64,000 nucleotides of DNA, taken from the NCBI RefSeq assembly GCF_000169375.1, contig NZ_AAXY01000004.1:279130-343129 (forward strand), given 5' to 3'. This DNA comes from Marinobacter sp. ELB17. GTDB taxonomy: Bacteria > Pseudomonadota > Gammaproteobacteria > Pseudomonadales > Oleiphilaceae. Shown piece by piece: positions 37,998 to 46,539 of this stretch; position 1 is the stretch's first letter; each line of letters opens with the position of its first letter. The notes below the pieces were generated by a model that saw only the letters and a program-made list of their open reading frames with translations, had not been told where the DNA came from and made no database searches. The translations under genes and the position numbers were made by a program.

Positions 37998-38807
37998 ATG
38001 GAAGCCTTGCTGGAAATCGATAATATCGAAGTGGTTTACAACAAGGCGGTGCAGGTTCTCCGGGGCCTGTCACTGCGTGTTCCCCATGGCGCCATTGTGG
38101 CGCTACTGGGGTCCAACGGTGCTGGGAAATCCACGACACTGAAGAGTGTGTCAGGGTTGCTAGCTCTTGAGAACGGCGAGGTGACGGCCGGAGAGATCCG
38201 CTTCAAGGGCCGGTCCTTGAAAGGAGTAGCACCGGAAAAGCTGGTTCGCGGTGGCCTTTTTCACGTGATGGAAGGGCGTCGGGTATTCGAGGATCTGACC
38301 GTTGAGGAAAACCTTGTTGCGGCAACCTATGCGCTGAGTGGGCGCAAGAATTCGCTGCACGATTCCTACGAGTTGGTCTACGATTATTTCCCCCGCCTCA
38401 GGGACCGCCGTAAGCAATTGGCGGGTTACCTGTCTGGCGGGGAGCAACAGATGCTGGCGCTTGGCCGTGCACTGATTGCGCAGCCGGAACTGATCATGCT
38501 GGATGAGCCGTCCCTGGGCCTGGCCCCGCAGCTTGTGGAGGAAATATTCACCATAATTGCCCGCATAAACCGGGAGCAGGGCACAGCAATATTGCTGGTG
38601 GAACAGAATGCGGCCGTGTCTCTGGCGATTGCGTCTTATGGCTACATCATGGAAAACGGAAAAATCGTGATTGACGGCCCAGCGGATAGGCTTGCAACCA
38701 ACGAGGACGTACAGGAATTCTACCTTGGGGTTGGAGGCAAGGAAGGGGAGGTCCGCAGTTACCGGGACATCAAGCATTACAAACGCCGAAAGCGGTGGCT
38801 ATCATGA
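37998..38807 (+). CDS. livF: Branched-chain-type ABC transporter ATP-binding protein (LivF)
   Basis: A 269-residue ATPase. Walker A is GSNGAGKST, signature YLSGGEQQMLALGRAL, Walker B LIMLDEPSLGL, H-loop ILLVEQN. The C-terminal tail of about 20 residues (RDIKHYKRRKRWLS) is longer than in E. coli LivF. The stop overlaps the start of the acyl-CoA synthetase gene by four bases (ATGA). Confidence 0.92.
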   Translation: MEALLEIDNIEVVYNKAVQVLRGLSLRVPHGAIVALLGSNGAGKSTTLKSVSGLLALENGEVTAGEIRFKGRSLKGVAPEKLVRGGLFHVMEGRRVFEDLTVEENLVAATYALSGRKNSLHDSYELVYDYFPRLRDRRKQLAGYLSGGEQQMLALGRALIAQPELIMLDEPSLGLAPQLVEEIFTIIARINREQGTAILLVEQNAAVSLAIASYGYIMENGKIVIDGPADRLATNEDVQEFYLGVGGKEGEVRSYRDIKHYKRRKRWLS

Positions 38808-40618
38808 CAACACCGCAGGTTCGTGATCTCACGCTTGTCCAAATGCTCCGTGCTCACGCAAGCGAGCGCCCGGACATGCTGGCGCTTCGGCAGAAAGATT
38901 TCGGCATTTGGCAGGCTTATTCCTGGCAGGATTATTATCAGCGCGCGCGGCACTTTGGCCTGGGCTTGCATGCGCTCGGTCTTTCCGAAGGTGGCCACGT
39001 TGCCATTATTGCGGAAAACCGGGTGGAGTGGGTCATCGCGCAGATGGGTATTGGTTTGGTAAAAGGCATTTGTGTTGGCGTTTATCCCACCAGCCCCTGG
39101 AATGAAGTGGCCTATGTGCTCGAGCACAGCGATGCAGAAATGGTGCTGTGTGAAGATCAGGAGCAGACCGATAAGGTTCTGCAAGCCTGGCCCGAACTGC
39201 CTCAGCTAAAACACAATATTGTTATTGACCCTAAAGGGCTGCGTTCCTATGCGTCGCCGCCGTCCGCGTTTGAAGAAATCGAGACCATTGGGCGCCAGTT
39301 CGAGAAAAGCCATCCCGAGTTAATTGACGAGTTGCTCGACAACCAGCAGATGGATGATATCGCTCTGATGATTTACACCTCCGGCTCTACCGGCCGGCCC
39401 AAAGGGGCAATGATCAGCTGGGGCAACCTGCAGGCGGGCGCGCCGGGACTGATCGAATTGTTGGGTGTGGATCAGCACAGTACCAGCCTGTCCTATCTGC
39501 CGCTGTGCCATGTGGCAGAGCAGGCTTTGACCAATATTGCGCCTGTCTATGTGGGCAGCGCAGTGAGTTTTGGTGAAAGTCTGCGCACAATTCAGGAAGA
39601 TCTTCGGGAGATTGCACCCACTTTTTTTCTGGGCGTTCCGCGAATCTGGGAAAAGCTCCATTCCGCCATTTATATCAAGATGCAGGAGACAGGGCGTTTG
39701 CGGCAGGGGCTTTTCAATCGCGCAATGAGCGCCTGTGAGCCTCTGGCGACCAAGCCAAAGGCTCAGTGGAGCATGGGGGAACGGTTTACCTACAGCCTTT
39801 ATTATTGGCTGGTGTTCCGTGCTTTGCAGAATTTTATCGGGTTGCGCCGTTGTTCCATTGCGCTAACCGGCGCGGCCCCGATTTCAACGGGCATTCTCCA
39901 GTTCTTCCGAACCCTGGGTGTGCCCCTGGTTGAGGTTTACGGCCAGACTGAAAGCACGGGTGTAGCGACGGCCCAGCGCCCTGACAATGTTTGCCTTGGC
40001 ACTGTCGGCATAGCGCTTGCCGGGTTGGAGGTAGCATTGGGGGAGCAAAACGAGATCCTCATGCGCGGCGGCACAGTATTCAAAGGCTACTACAAGAGCG
40101 ATGAGGCGACGAAAGCCACCCTCAGAGACGGCTGGCTGCATACCGGCGATGTCGGTGAGTGGCAGGACGGGCAGCTGCGAATCGTCGACCGGCTCAAGGA
40201 CATTATGATTACTGCCGGGGGTAAGAATCTGTCGCCCACGGAAATTGAAAACACCATCAAGGCGAGCCCTTACATCAAGGAGTGTATTGTTGTGGGCGAG
40301 GCCCGAAAGTATGTTTCGGCGCTGATCCAGGTCGATTTTGATTCAGCAGCAAAATGGGCGGAGCAAGAACGGATTGTCTACACCACGTTCCGCAGCCTGA
40401 CGGAGCACGAGAAGGTGCGGGAGCTGATTCAGGCGGAGGTTACCAAAGGCAATGACAGGCTGCCACAGGTGGCGCAGATCAAGCGTTTTCATCTGCTAAA
40501 CAAAGAGCTGGATCACGATGACGGCGAGGTGACCGCCACCATGAAAGTACGCCGGGGCAAAATTTATGAAAAATACGCGGAGGTAATTGAGTCGTTATAT
40601 AGTCAACAGATTCAGTAA
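38804..40618 (+). CDS. AMP-forming acyl-CoA synthetase
   Basis: A 604-residue ATP-dependent acid:CoA ligase of the ANL superfamily, long-chain type. The P-loop is MIYTSGSTGRPKGAMISWGN, the adenine/acyl site has EVYGQTES, and the hinge region has DGWLHTGDVGEW with GKNLSPTEIEN. The ATG at 38804 overlaps livF, so the protein is made with the importer and probably activates the imported acid. Substrate chain length cannot be read. It converges with the remnant Old Yellow Enzyme gene; the two stops overlap by seven bases. Confidence 0.88.
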   Translation: MTTPQVRDLTLVQMLRAHASERPDMLALRQKDFGIWQAYSWQDYYQRARHFGLGLHALGLSEGGHVAIIAENRVEWVIAQMGIGLVKGICVGVYPTSPWNEVAYVLEHSDAEMVLCEDQEQTDKVLQAWPELPQLKHNIVIDPKGLRSYASPPSAFEEIETIGRQFEKSHPELIDELLDNQQMDDIALMIYTSGSTGRPKGAMISWGNLQAGAPGLIELLGVDQHSTSLSYLPLCHVAEQALTNIAPVYVGSAVSFGESLRTIQEDLREIAPTFFLGVPRIWEKLHSAIYIKMQETGRLRQGLFNRAMSACEPLATKPKAQWSMGERFTYSLYYWLVFRALQNFIGLRRCSIALTGAAPISTGILQFFRTLGVPLVEVYGQTESTGVATAQRPDNVCLGTVGIALAGLEVALGEQNEILMRGGTVFKGYYKSDEATKATLRDGWLHTGDVGEWQDGQLRIVDRLKDIMITAGGKNLSPTEIENTIKASPYIKECIVVGEARKYVSALIQVDFDSAAKWAEQERIVYTTFRSLTEHEKVRELIQAEVTKGNDRLPQVAQIKRFHLLNKELDHDDGEVTATMKVRRGKIYEKYAEVIESLYSQQIQ

Positions 40619-41121
40619 AGCTTGGTGAGGGATTTACGGGCGAAATCGTCCACCTCGCCAAGCCGCCCTTCCTTCACTTTGGTGAGCCATTCCGGGTCTT
40701 GAAGAAGTGCTCTGCCGACAGCAATAAGCTCGAATTCGTGGCTGTTCATGCGCTTTACCAGCTCGTCGATACCAGACTGTTCAACCGACTCCTGCTTGCT
40801 GGCCATAGTGCCGCTAATGAAATCTTCTGTCAGGCCAACGCTGCCAACAGACATGGTGGGCTTGCCCGACAGCGCATCAATACCGTGAAACGTGGGTACA
40901 TCGGGATAGCCACTGGCCGCGGGATGATTCACCGTGGTGCCCTCCGTAATGATAAGGCCCACACCGGCTTCGGCACGGCGCCGGTAATAGGCAACCACGT
41001 TCTCGCCGGGAACGCCGTTGGGCGAAAAATTCCGGGTCATGGGTGCCATGGCAACGCGGTTGCGAAGTGTCAGGTTATGAACGTTGAAAGGTTCAAACAT
41101 TGGGCCCAGGTTCATGGTCAT
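40612..41121 (-). pseudogene. Old Yellow Enzyme with in-frame internal deletion
   Basis: A 169-residue frame. Residues 1-84 (MFEPFNVHNLTLRNRVAMAP, FHGIDAL) are the N-terminus of an NADH:flavin/ene-reductase, and residues ~86-169 (PTMSVGSVGLTEDF, FELIAVGRALLQDPEW) are its C-terminus. The full fold is about 365 residues; the central ~195, including the substrate-binding His/Asn pair and catalytic Tyr, are missing. The junction is near 40865-40870. The frame is kept across the deletion, so the fragment can still be translated, but it cannot form a working barrel. AAGGAG precedes the ATG. Confidence 0.85.
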
Positions 41122-41221
41122 TCGTTACGACTCCTTGAAGCATTTCGATGCTGAATAAGATGGCGGGGAAAACCGGTAGTTACCTCACTAATTTAGTCTC
41201 TTAACGCAACTCTATTTAATC

Positions 41222-41240
41222 TGGTTTCAATATGCAACCA
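41222..41240. promoter_or_regulatory. Possible operator between the Old Yellow Enzyme remnant and hxlR-type gene
   Basis: TGGTT (41222-41226) and AACCA (41236-41240) are inverted around nine bases, 20 bp before the regulator start, in a divergent promoter region. HxlR regulators often bind such sites next to the gene they control. Weak evidence alone. Confidence 0.35.
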
Positions 41241-41260
41241 AATTCTGTAAACTCCAGCTT

Positions 41261-41731
41261 ATGACTAAAAAACGTTTTGATGATTCTAACTGCTCCGTCG
41301 CCCGCGCCCTGAATCAAGTGGGAGACTGGTGGTCTCTGCTTGTTGTGCTGCACGCCATGTATGGCACCCGGCGTTTCGTGGACTTTCAGCAGGAACTGGG
41401 TATCGCCAAAAATATCCTGTGCGACCGCTTGGCTCGCCTGGTGGACAACGACGTGCTGAAAAAAGTAGATGTTGGCGAACACGGCTCCCGCTTTGAGTAC
41501 CGGCTTACCGAGAAAGGCCGGGATCTGTTTCCGGTGGTTATTGCCTTGCGCCAGTGGGGAAACAAGTGGAACCCTGCGCCCGACGACGCCTCGCTGGATT
41601 TGCGCGACCGGACAACAGGGCAACCGATTCAAATGGTTCAGGTACAGAACGCCGAAGGTGAGCCCATTACTGTGCGGGATGTTTTCGTATCTGCGGTGCC
41701 GGTGCCCGGCACCAAAAAAGACTCTGCCTGA
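41261..41731 (+). CDS. HxlR-family transcriptional regulator
   Basis: A 156-residue winged-helix regulator. The HxlR pattern is CSVARALNQVGDWWSLLVVL with Cys near residue 11, then RFVDFQQELGIAKNILCDRL and YRLTEKGRDLFPVVIALRQW. These often sense aldehydes or electrophiles through the conserved Cys. It is divergent from the Old Yellow Enzyme remnant, which was probably its target, so the regulator may now have lost its partner. The C-terminal tail (VQVQNAEGEPITVRDVFV) is longer than average. Confidence 0.88.
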   Translation: MTKKRFDDSNCSVARALNQVGDWWSLLVVLHAMYGTRRFVDFQQELGIAKNILCDRLARLVDNDVLKKVDVGEHGSRFEYRLTEKGRDLFPVVIALRQWGNKWNPAPDDASLDLRDRTTGQPIQMVQVQNAEGEPITVRDVFVSAVPVPGTKKDSA

Positions 41732-41836
41732 TAACCCGCAAGTCTTAGTCCCGCTGCCTGGCTCGCCCGTCAGCCTTTTTAGCACTCTCTGCGAGATTCC
41801 CAGGTTTTGTGCAAATGGCGTAACTCAAGCATGATG

Positions 41837-41865
41837 AACGCCTGCGGATGCCAGTTACAGGCGTT
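41837..41865 (+). other. 8-bp hairpin in the leader of the ZIP gene
   Basis: AACGCCTG (41837-41844) pairs with CAGGCGTT (41858-41865), 40 bp upstream of the start. It could be an operator or leader structure. No metal-responsive motif is recognised. Confidence 0.35.
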
Positions 41866-41905
41866 GGGCGCCACGCTGGCGACATAATGAACACAAGGTG
41901 ATTTT

Positions 41906-42790
41906 ATGGCATTGCGATACTGGGTAGTTCTGACGATTCTGATTGGCGGTTTCGTCGCGTTGTTGCCCGGCATATACGTGCGTTTGGCTGCGGGTGATCC
42001 ACACATGACAGGCGCGCTGCTGGGCGGTTTGTTTGCCGCTGGGGCGACGGCGCTGGGTACGATTCCTGCTATTTTAACGCGCCAGCTTTCGCAGCGTCTT
42101 ATCGATACGCTAATGGGCTTTGGCGCCGGGGTTATGCTGGCAGCAACGTCGTTTTCATTGATTATACCGGCACTGGATACTGCCGCTGATCAGGGCGCAG
42201 GTTCCTGGCTGGCCGGGGGTATTGTTGGCGGAGGCATCATACTGGGCGCTCTGGGTTTGCTGATGATTGAGCGGGTTGTGCCCCATGAGCATTTTGTCAA
42301 AGGCCTTGAAGGCGGCGCCCGATCTGAAGTCAATATCGAGCAGGCAACAAGGCTTAAGCGGGTCTGGCTTTTTGTCACGGCAATCGTGTTGCACAACTTT
42401 CCTGAAGGCATGGCGATTGGTGTTTCATTTGCCGGGCCGGATCTGGTGGGTGCAAAGGCTCTGGCGGTGGGTATTGCGATACAGGATATTCCCGAAGGCT
42501 TTGTGGTTGCTTTGGCCTTGATGAGCGTTGGTTACAGCAAAGGGTTAGCCCTTGGCGTTGGTGCTCTTTCTGGTCTGGTGGAGCCTGTCGCGGCCCTGTT
42601 GGGCGTGGCATTGATCGGCCTTTCGGTTCATCTTCTGCCCTGGGGGTTGGCGATTGCGGCAGGTGCAATGCTGTTTGTGATCAGTCATGAAATTATTCCC
42701 GAGTCCCATCGCGCCGGGCATGAAAGCTGGGCAACGGGTGGGCTTATAATCGGGTTTGTTTTAATGATGCTTCTCGATACAGCACTTTGA
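41906..42790 (+). CDS. ZIP-family divalent metal transporter
   Basis: A 294-residue inner-membrane protein with eight or so helices. The metal-binding motifs of ZIP proteins are intact: LHNFPEGMAIGVSF on one helix and DIPEGFVVALAL on the next. Members import zinc or other divalent metals in either direction along the gradient. It is monocistronic, and the hairpin 41837-41865 lies in its leader. Confidence 0.9.
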   Translation: MALRYWVVLTILIGGFVALLPGIYVRLAAGDPHMTGALLGGLFAAGATALGTIPAILTRQLSQRLIDTLMGFGAGVMLAATSFSLIIPALDTAADQGAGSWLAGGIVGGGIILGALGLLMIERVVPHEHFVKGLEGGARSEVNIEQATRLKRVWLFVTAIVLHNFPEGMAIGVSFAGPDLVGAKALAVGIAIQDIPEGFVVALALMSVGYSKGLALGVGALSGLVEPVAALLGVALIGLSVHLLPWGLAIAAGAMLFVISHEIIPESHRAGHESWATGGLIIGFVLMMLLDTAL

Positions 42791-42890
42791 GTACCAAGCT
42801 CCCGAATCATTAGTGCCGCACTTATTCCTTGAATTCCGGCTCAGAACAACCTAAGCTCCTGTAAATTAATAAAAAATAAGGTTAATATCA

Positions 42891-43861
42891 ATGCTCGACA
42901 GAGCCGCCCGGCCTATGGTCAGTCTGGTCGATAAATATCTGCCAGATCCGTACATCTTTGTCATTATTCTGACCTTGGTCTCTTTCGGTGCGGCTATGGC
43001 GTTTGAAGGTCACGGCCCAATGGCCGTGATTGAAATGTGGGGCGACGGTTTCTGGAGCCTGCTCACCTTCTCGATGCAGATGCTGCTTGTTCTGGTTACA
43101 GGGTTCATGTTGGCGAGCACGCCGTTTGTTCGGGGAATACTGAACCGCTTTGCCGCACTGGCCAGTACGCCGGGCCAAGCTATTATTCTGGTTACCTTTG
43201 TAGCGCTTATTGCAAGCTGGATTAACTGGGGATTCGGCCTGGTTGTGGGCGCTCTTTTTGCCAAGGCTCTAGCCCGGCAAGTCAGGGTTCACTATCCGCT
43301 TTTGATCGCAAGCGCCTACTCTGGTTTTATTGTTTGGCACGGGGGCCTTGCCGGCTCAATTCCGCTGGTTATAGCGACCGAGGGGCACTTTAGCCAGGAT
43401 ATTATTGGCGTTATTGGTTCGGGCGAAACAATCTTTGCATTCTTCAATCTTGCCATCATCGGGGCGCTGTTTATTGTTGTTCCGCTGGTGAATCGCCTGA
43501 TGTTGCCAAAAGAAGAAGACAGCGTTTACGTAGACCCAGCGGTGTTGAATGACGAACCAGACACCAGCATTTCTATAAAACGCCCGGCAGATCATTTGGA
43601 AAACAGCCGGGTATTGGCCTGGCTGATTGGCTTTAGTGGGCTGGCGTTTATTTTTCAGTATTTTATGGATGGCGGCGGTTTGAACTTGAACATCGTCAAT
43701 TTCATGTTTCTGTTCATGGCCGTTATTCTGCACCAGACGCCGAAGAGGCTACTTGATAGCCTGCACGAAGCGGTTAAAGGTGGCTCAGGTATCGTTTTCA
43801 GTTTCCGTTCTACGCCGGTATTATGGGCGTAATGACGGCTTCGGGCCTTACCTGGCTCTAA
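42891..43861 (+). pseudogene. Truncated, frameshifted AtoE-type short-chain fatty acid transporter
   Basis: The frame opens as AtoE (YLPDPYIFVIILTLVSFGAA, WINWGFGLVVGALFAKALAR, HGGLAGSIPLVIAT). At 43794-43799 one base is missing: the plain frame ends as SFRSTPVLWA at 43832, while the +1-corrected frame gives QFPFYAGIMGVMTASGL, the expected AtoE continuation, then stops at 43861. Even corrected, it is about 323 residues against the usual 440-470, so the C-terminal third is gone. The gene is almost surely dead. Formerly an importer of short-chain fatty acids such as acetoacetate or butyrate. Confidence 0.82.
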
Positions 43862-43965
43862 AGGCTTGCTGATGACAACCAGGGGCATACTGGCTCCAGG
43901 TTGTAGATCGGCTTGTAGAAAAACGACTGACACACGCGCCCTTAAAACCTACTTAGCCTGCGCCT

Positions 43966-44703
43966 ATGAAAAGCACGTTGTATTCATACCGGTTTCAACC
44001 CGCCAGGATTCGCTCCGAGCTCATGCGGATGCTCCCCATTTCCCTATTTGTGGTGGCGTTTGGTGCTGCGTTTGGTTTGGCTGCAGTGCAGAAGGGGTTG
44101 GCTCCTTTAGACACCATTCTGATGAGCGCCCTGGTGTTCGCCGGGGCAGCTCAGTTTGCCGCGATCGACATGTGGGGAGCGGAAGTGTCTGTTATCCCGG
44201 TTATGGTCGTGGTATTTGCCATCAACTCCCGGCATTTGCTGATGGGCGCGTCGCTTTACCCCATGTTGAAAGACGTAGCGCCCGCCAAACGTTATGGCGT
44301 GCTTTTGGTTCTTACCGACGCCAACTGGGCCGTAGCCGCTCAGGATTACCAAAGAGGTAATCGCAACCTGGAGGTCATTCTGGGCGGTGGTCTGGTGCTT
44401 TGGCTGGCGTGGATTGTGGGCACCTGGTTAGGCGTTTACTTTGGCGGGCTGTTGCAGAACCCGAAGAACCTGGGGTTAGACATGGTTTTGGGCTGCTTTC
44501 TGCTGGCCATGGCTTTAGGCGGGAAGAAGAGCCCGCGTATTCTTGTTGCCTGGGCGTCGGCAGCGCTGGCGTCGTTAGCCGCGTGGAAATGGCTGCCCGC
44601 CAACACGCACGTCGTCGCAGGCGCCCTTGCTGGCGGTGTGGTCGGTTTCTTCTGGCTTGAGAAAAAACCGGGTAAAGAGACTGCCGGGAAGACACCCACG
44701 TGA
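43966..44703 (+). CDS. azlC: AzlC-family branched-chain amino acid exporter, large subunit
   Basis: A 245-residue inner-membrane protein. The pattern GAAFGLAAVQKGLAPLDTIL, FAGAAQFAAIDMWGAEVSVI and NSRHLLMGASL is characteristic of AzlC/YgaZ. It exports branched-chain amino acids (valine, leucine in known cases) with AzlD. Overlaps azlD by four bases (GTGA). Confidence 0.9.
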   Translation: MKSTLYSYRFQPARIRSELMRMLPISLFVVAFGAAFGLAAVQKGLAPLDTILMSALVFAGAAQFAAIDMWGAEVSVIPVMVVVFAINSRHLLMGASLYPMLKDVAPAKRYGVLLVLTDANWAVAAQDYQRGNRNLEVILGGGLVLWLAWIVGTWLGVYFGGLLQNPKNLGLDMVLGCFLLAMALGGKKSPRILVAWASAALASLAAWKWLPANTHVVAGALAGGVVGFFWLEKKPGKETAGKTPT

Positions 44704-45011
44704 CCATTGAAACCACCACAACGGGCGTTCTGATACTGATACTGATCATGACGCTGGTGACCTTGGTGACCCGTTTTGGCGGCGTGTTTATCATGTCCTT
44801 CGTGCGGATAAACCCTCGTATAGAGAGCTTTATCAACACCATGGCCAGCTCTGTGCTTATCGCTATCATCGTGCCCATGGCATTTGAGGGCGATGCAGGG
44901 GCGCTTGCTGCTTTGTCAGTGACCGCTGTTACTATGCTTGTCCTTCAAAAACCCTTGCCAGCGATTGGTGCCGGTGTCTTCGCCGCGGCTGCTTTGCGGT
45001 ATCTGTTTTGA
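44700..45011 (+). CDS. azlD: AzlD-family branched-chain amino acid exporter, small subunit
   Basis: A 103-residue protein of three or four helices starting at GTG. The pattern TLVTRFGGVFIMS, INPRIESFINTMASSVL and the C-terminal PAIGAGVFAAAALRYLF fit AzlD/YgaH. It overlaps the azlC stop, so both subunits are translated together. Confidence 0.88.
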   Translation: MTIETTTTGVLILILIMTLVTLVTRFGGVFIMSFVRINPRIESFINTMASSVLIAIIVPMAFEGDAGALAALSVTAVTMLVLQKPLPAIGAGVFAAAALRYLF

Positions 45012-45110
45012 CGAGCCGCAATGTATGGCGTTCAGTCCGATAAAAAGTCATCGGAACTGCGCGCAGCTTCTTCATTTTGCACACTGCTTTATCAGGAATA
45101 GCTCCGATTG

Positions 45111-45146
45111 ATTTCATAATGAAATTCACCTATTTCATTATGAAAT
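45111..45146. promoter_or_regulatory. Two 15-bp palindromes, candidate enhancer (UAS) sites
   Basis: ATTTCATAATGAAAT (45111-45125) and ATTTCATTATGAAAT (45132-45146) are perfect inverted repeats apart from their central base. Their centres are 21 bp apart, two helical turns, so two dimers would sit on one face. They lie about 105-130 bp upstream of the -24 element of the sigma-54 promoter, a normal enhancer distance. The sigma-54 activator gene at the end of the cluster is the obvious candidate binder. Confidence 0.7.
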
Positions 45147-45243
45147 AATTTTTTATGTTTCGAGTTATGCCTATTCGGTTTCTACGTACTATAAAATAAC
45201 TGTTTTTCAGTTGGTTGCGAATTTTTTCGTCTTTTTTTATGAG

Positions 45244-45260
45244 TTGGCACCGCCTTTGCT
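45244..45260 (+). promoter_or_regulatory. Sigma-54 (RpoN) promoter of the 45-62 kb cluster
   Basis: TTGGCACCGCCTTTGCT matches the -24/-12 consensus TTGGCACG-N4-TTGCT, with GG (45246-45247) and GC (45258-45259) separated by exactly ten bases. Transcription would start near 45271, about 60 bp before the CoA-transferase gene. Confidence 0.8.
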
Positions 45261-45329
45261 CTAAATGATTTAAAAGCCCCGTTGCGAAGGGCAACAATAA
45301 TTCATTCGACAACAGTGTGCTGACTGAAC

Positions 45330-46526
45330 ATGACCAAACCTCTGGAAGGCGTCCGGATCCTCGATCTGACGCATATGCTATCTGGTCCCTACGCGGGAAT
45401 GCTCCTTGCTGACATGGGGGCAGACACCATAAAGGTAGAGCCTCTTAATGGAGAGGGCACTCGCGCGCTTCTCGCTAAAGACCCCCGAAACTCCCACAAC
45501 GGTCAGGGCGCCTACTTTATAACGCTCAACCGGAACAAGAAAAGCGTTTGTATTGATCTGAAAAGCGAGAGCGGTCTTAACACCTTCTACGATCTTGTTC
45601 GGGAAGCAGACATCGTTCTGGATAACTTTTCCGCAGGTGTCCCGACCAAACTTAAAATCGATCACACACACCTCTCAGAAATAAACCCTCGCATTATTAC
45701 CTGCTCTATTACCGGATTCGGTCAGGATGGCCCCAACTTCAGCCGGCCGGCGTTTGATCTGGTGGTGCAGGGTATTGGCGGTGGCATGTCCATTACAGGC
45801 CATGATTCAGAACATCCAGCGCGTTCAGGTGTGCCCATTGGTGACCTTGGAGGTGGCATGTTCGCAGCCATGGGTATTCTTGCGGCGCTGCAGTCACGAA
45901 GCGCCAAGGGCTTCGGCCAGCATGTGGATATATCAATGCTGGATTGCCAGATCAGCATGCTGAATTACATGGCGACCATGCACTTCCTCAGCGGTGATAA
46001 CCCGACGCCCATTGGTAATGGTCATTTTGTTCATGTGCCATACGACTCATTCAGAACCAACGATGGTTTTGTGATCATCGCGGTTATTTTCGACAGTTTC
46101 TGGGACAGCCTGGTCGAGTTGCTCGGCATTGATGAGCTTAGGGACCCGAAATACAAAACTCAGCCTGGTCGTTTTGCCGACAAGCACAAAATCAACGGAA
46201 TTCTCTCTGAACTGCTGCAAACCAACACCACAGAGTACTGGGTTGAACAGCTCTCCAGTGCTCGCATTCCCTGCGGGCCGGTTAACAAGTTCTCTGATGC
46301 CCTGACGGACCCTCAAGTACTGTTCCGCAAAATGGTTGTAGATATACCCCAGTCCGATGGCGGTGTGGTCAAAGCGCCCGGCAACCCGATCAAACTCAGC
46401 GTTGACTCCTCGGATTCCTTCACCGCGCCACCCTTGTTGGGGCAGCACACGGAGGAGGTGCTCAGAGCACTCGGTTACAGCGATCAGCGCATAAGCGAGT
46501 TAAAGGCCAGTAAGGCCGTCGGGTAA
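45330..46526 (+). CDS. Class III (CaiB/BaiF/Frc-type) CoA-transferase
   Basis: A 398-residue family III CoA-transferase, forming interlocked dimers in the cytoplasm. Typical segments: LEGVRILDLTHMLSGPYAGM, LLADMGADTIKVEP, FSRPAFDLVVQGIGGGMSIT and the catalytic D172 in PIGDLGGGM. It would move CoA from a donor such as succinyl-CoA to a carboxylic acid. First gene of the sigma-54 cluster; the Shine-Dalgarno is weak. Paired with an HMG-CoA-lyase-type enzyme, it could make the acyl-CoA that the lyase cleaves. Acid substrate unknown. Confidence 0.9.
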   Translation: MTKPLEGVRILDLTHMLSGPYAGMLLADMGADTIKVEPLNGEGTRALLAKDPRNSHNGQGAYFITLNRNKKSVCIDLKSESGLNTFYDLVREADIVLDNFSAGVPTKLKIDHTHLSEINPRIITCSITGFGQDGPNFSRPAFDLVVQGIGGGMSITGHDSEHPARSGVPIGDLGGGMFAAMGILAALQSRSAKGFGQHVDISMLDCQISMLNYMATMHFLSGDNPTPIGNGHFVHVPYDSFRTNDGFVIIAVIFDSFWDSLVELLGIDELRDPKYKTQPGRFADKHKINGILSELLQTNTTEYWVEQLSSARIPCGPVNKFSDALTDPQVLFRKMVVDIPQSDGGVVKAPGNPIKLSVDSSDSFTAPPLLGQHTEEVLRALGYSDQRISELKASKAVG

Positions 46527-46539
46527 CGGAGGGCGCAGC

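Larger units (their letters stand above)
45012..45329. other. Regulatory intergenic region of the 45-62 kb cluster
   Basis: 318 bp, AT-rich, no gene supported. It holds two 15-bp palindromes (45111-45125, 45132-45146), a sigma-54 promoter (45244-45260) and a small GTTGC/GCAAC hairpin (45281-45295) in the leader. Confidence 0.7.

Noticed and set aside
41750..41780. GGCT/AGCC hairpin followed by TTTTT after the HxlR gene
   Set aside because: The stem has only four pairs and internal mismatches; too weak to call a terminator.
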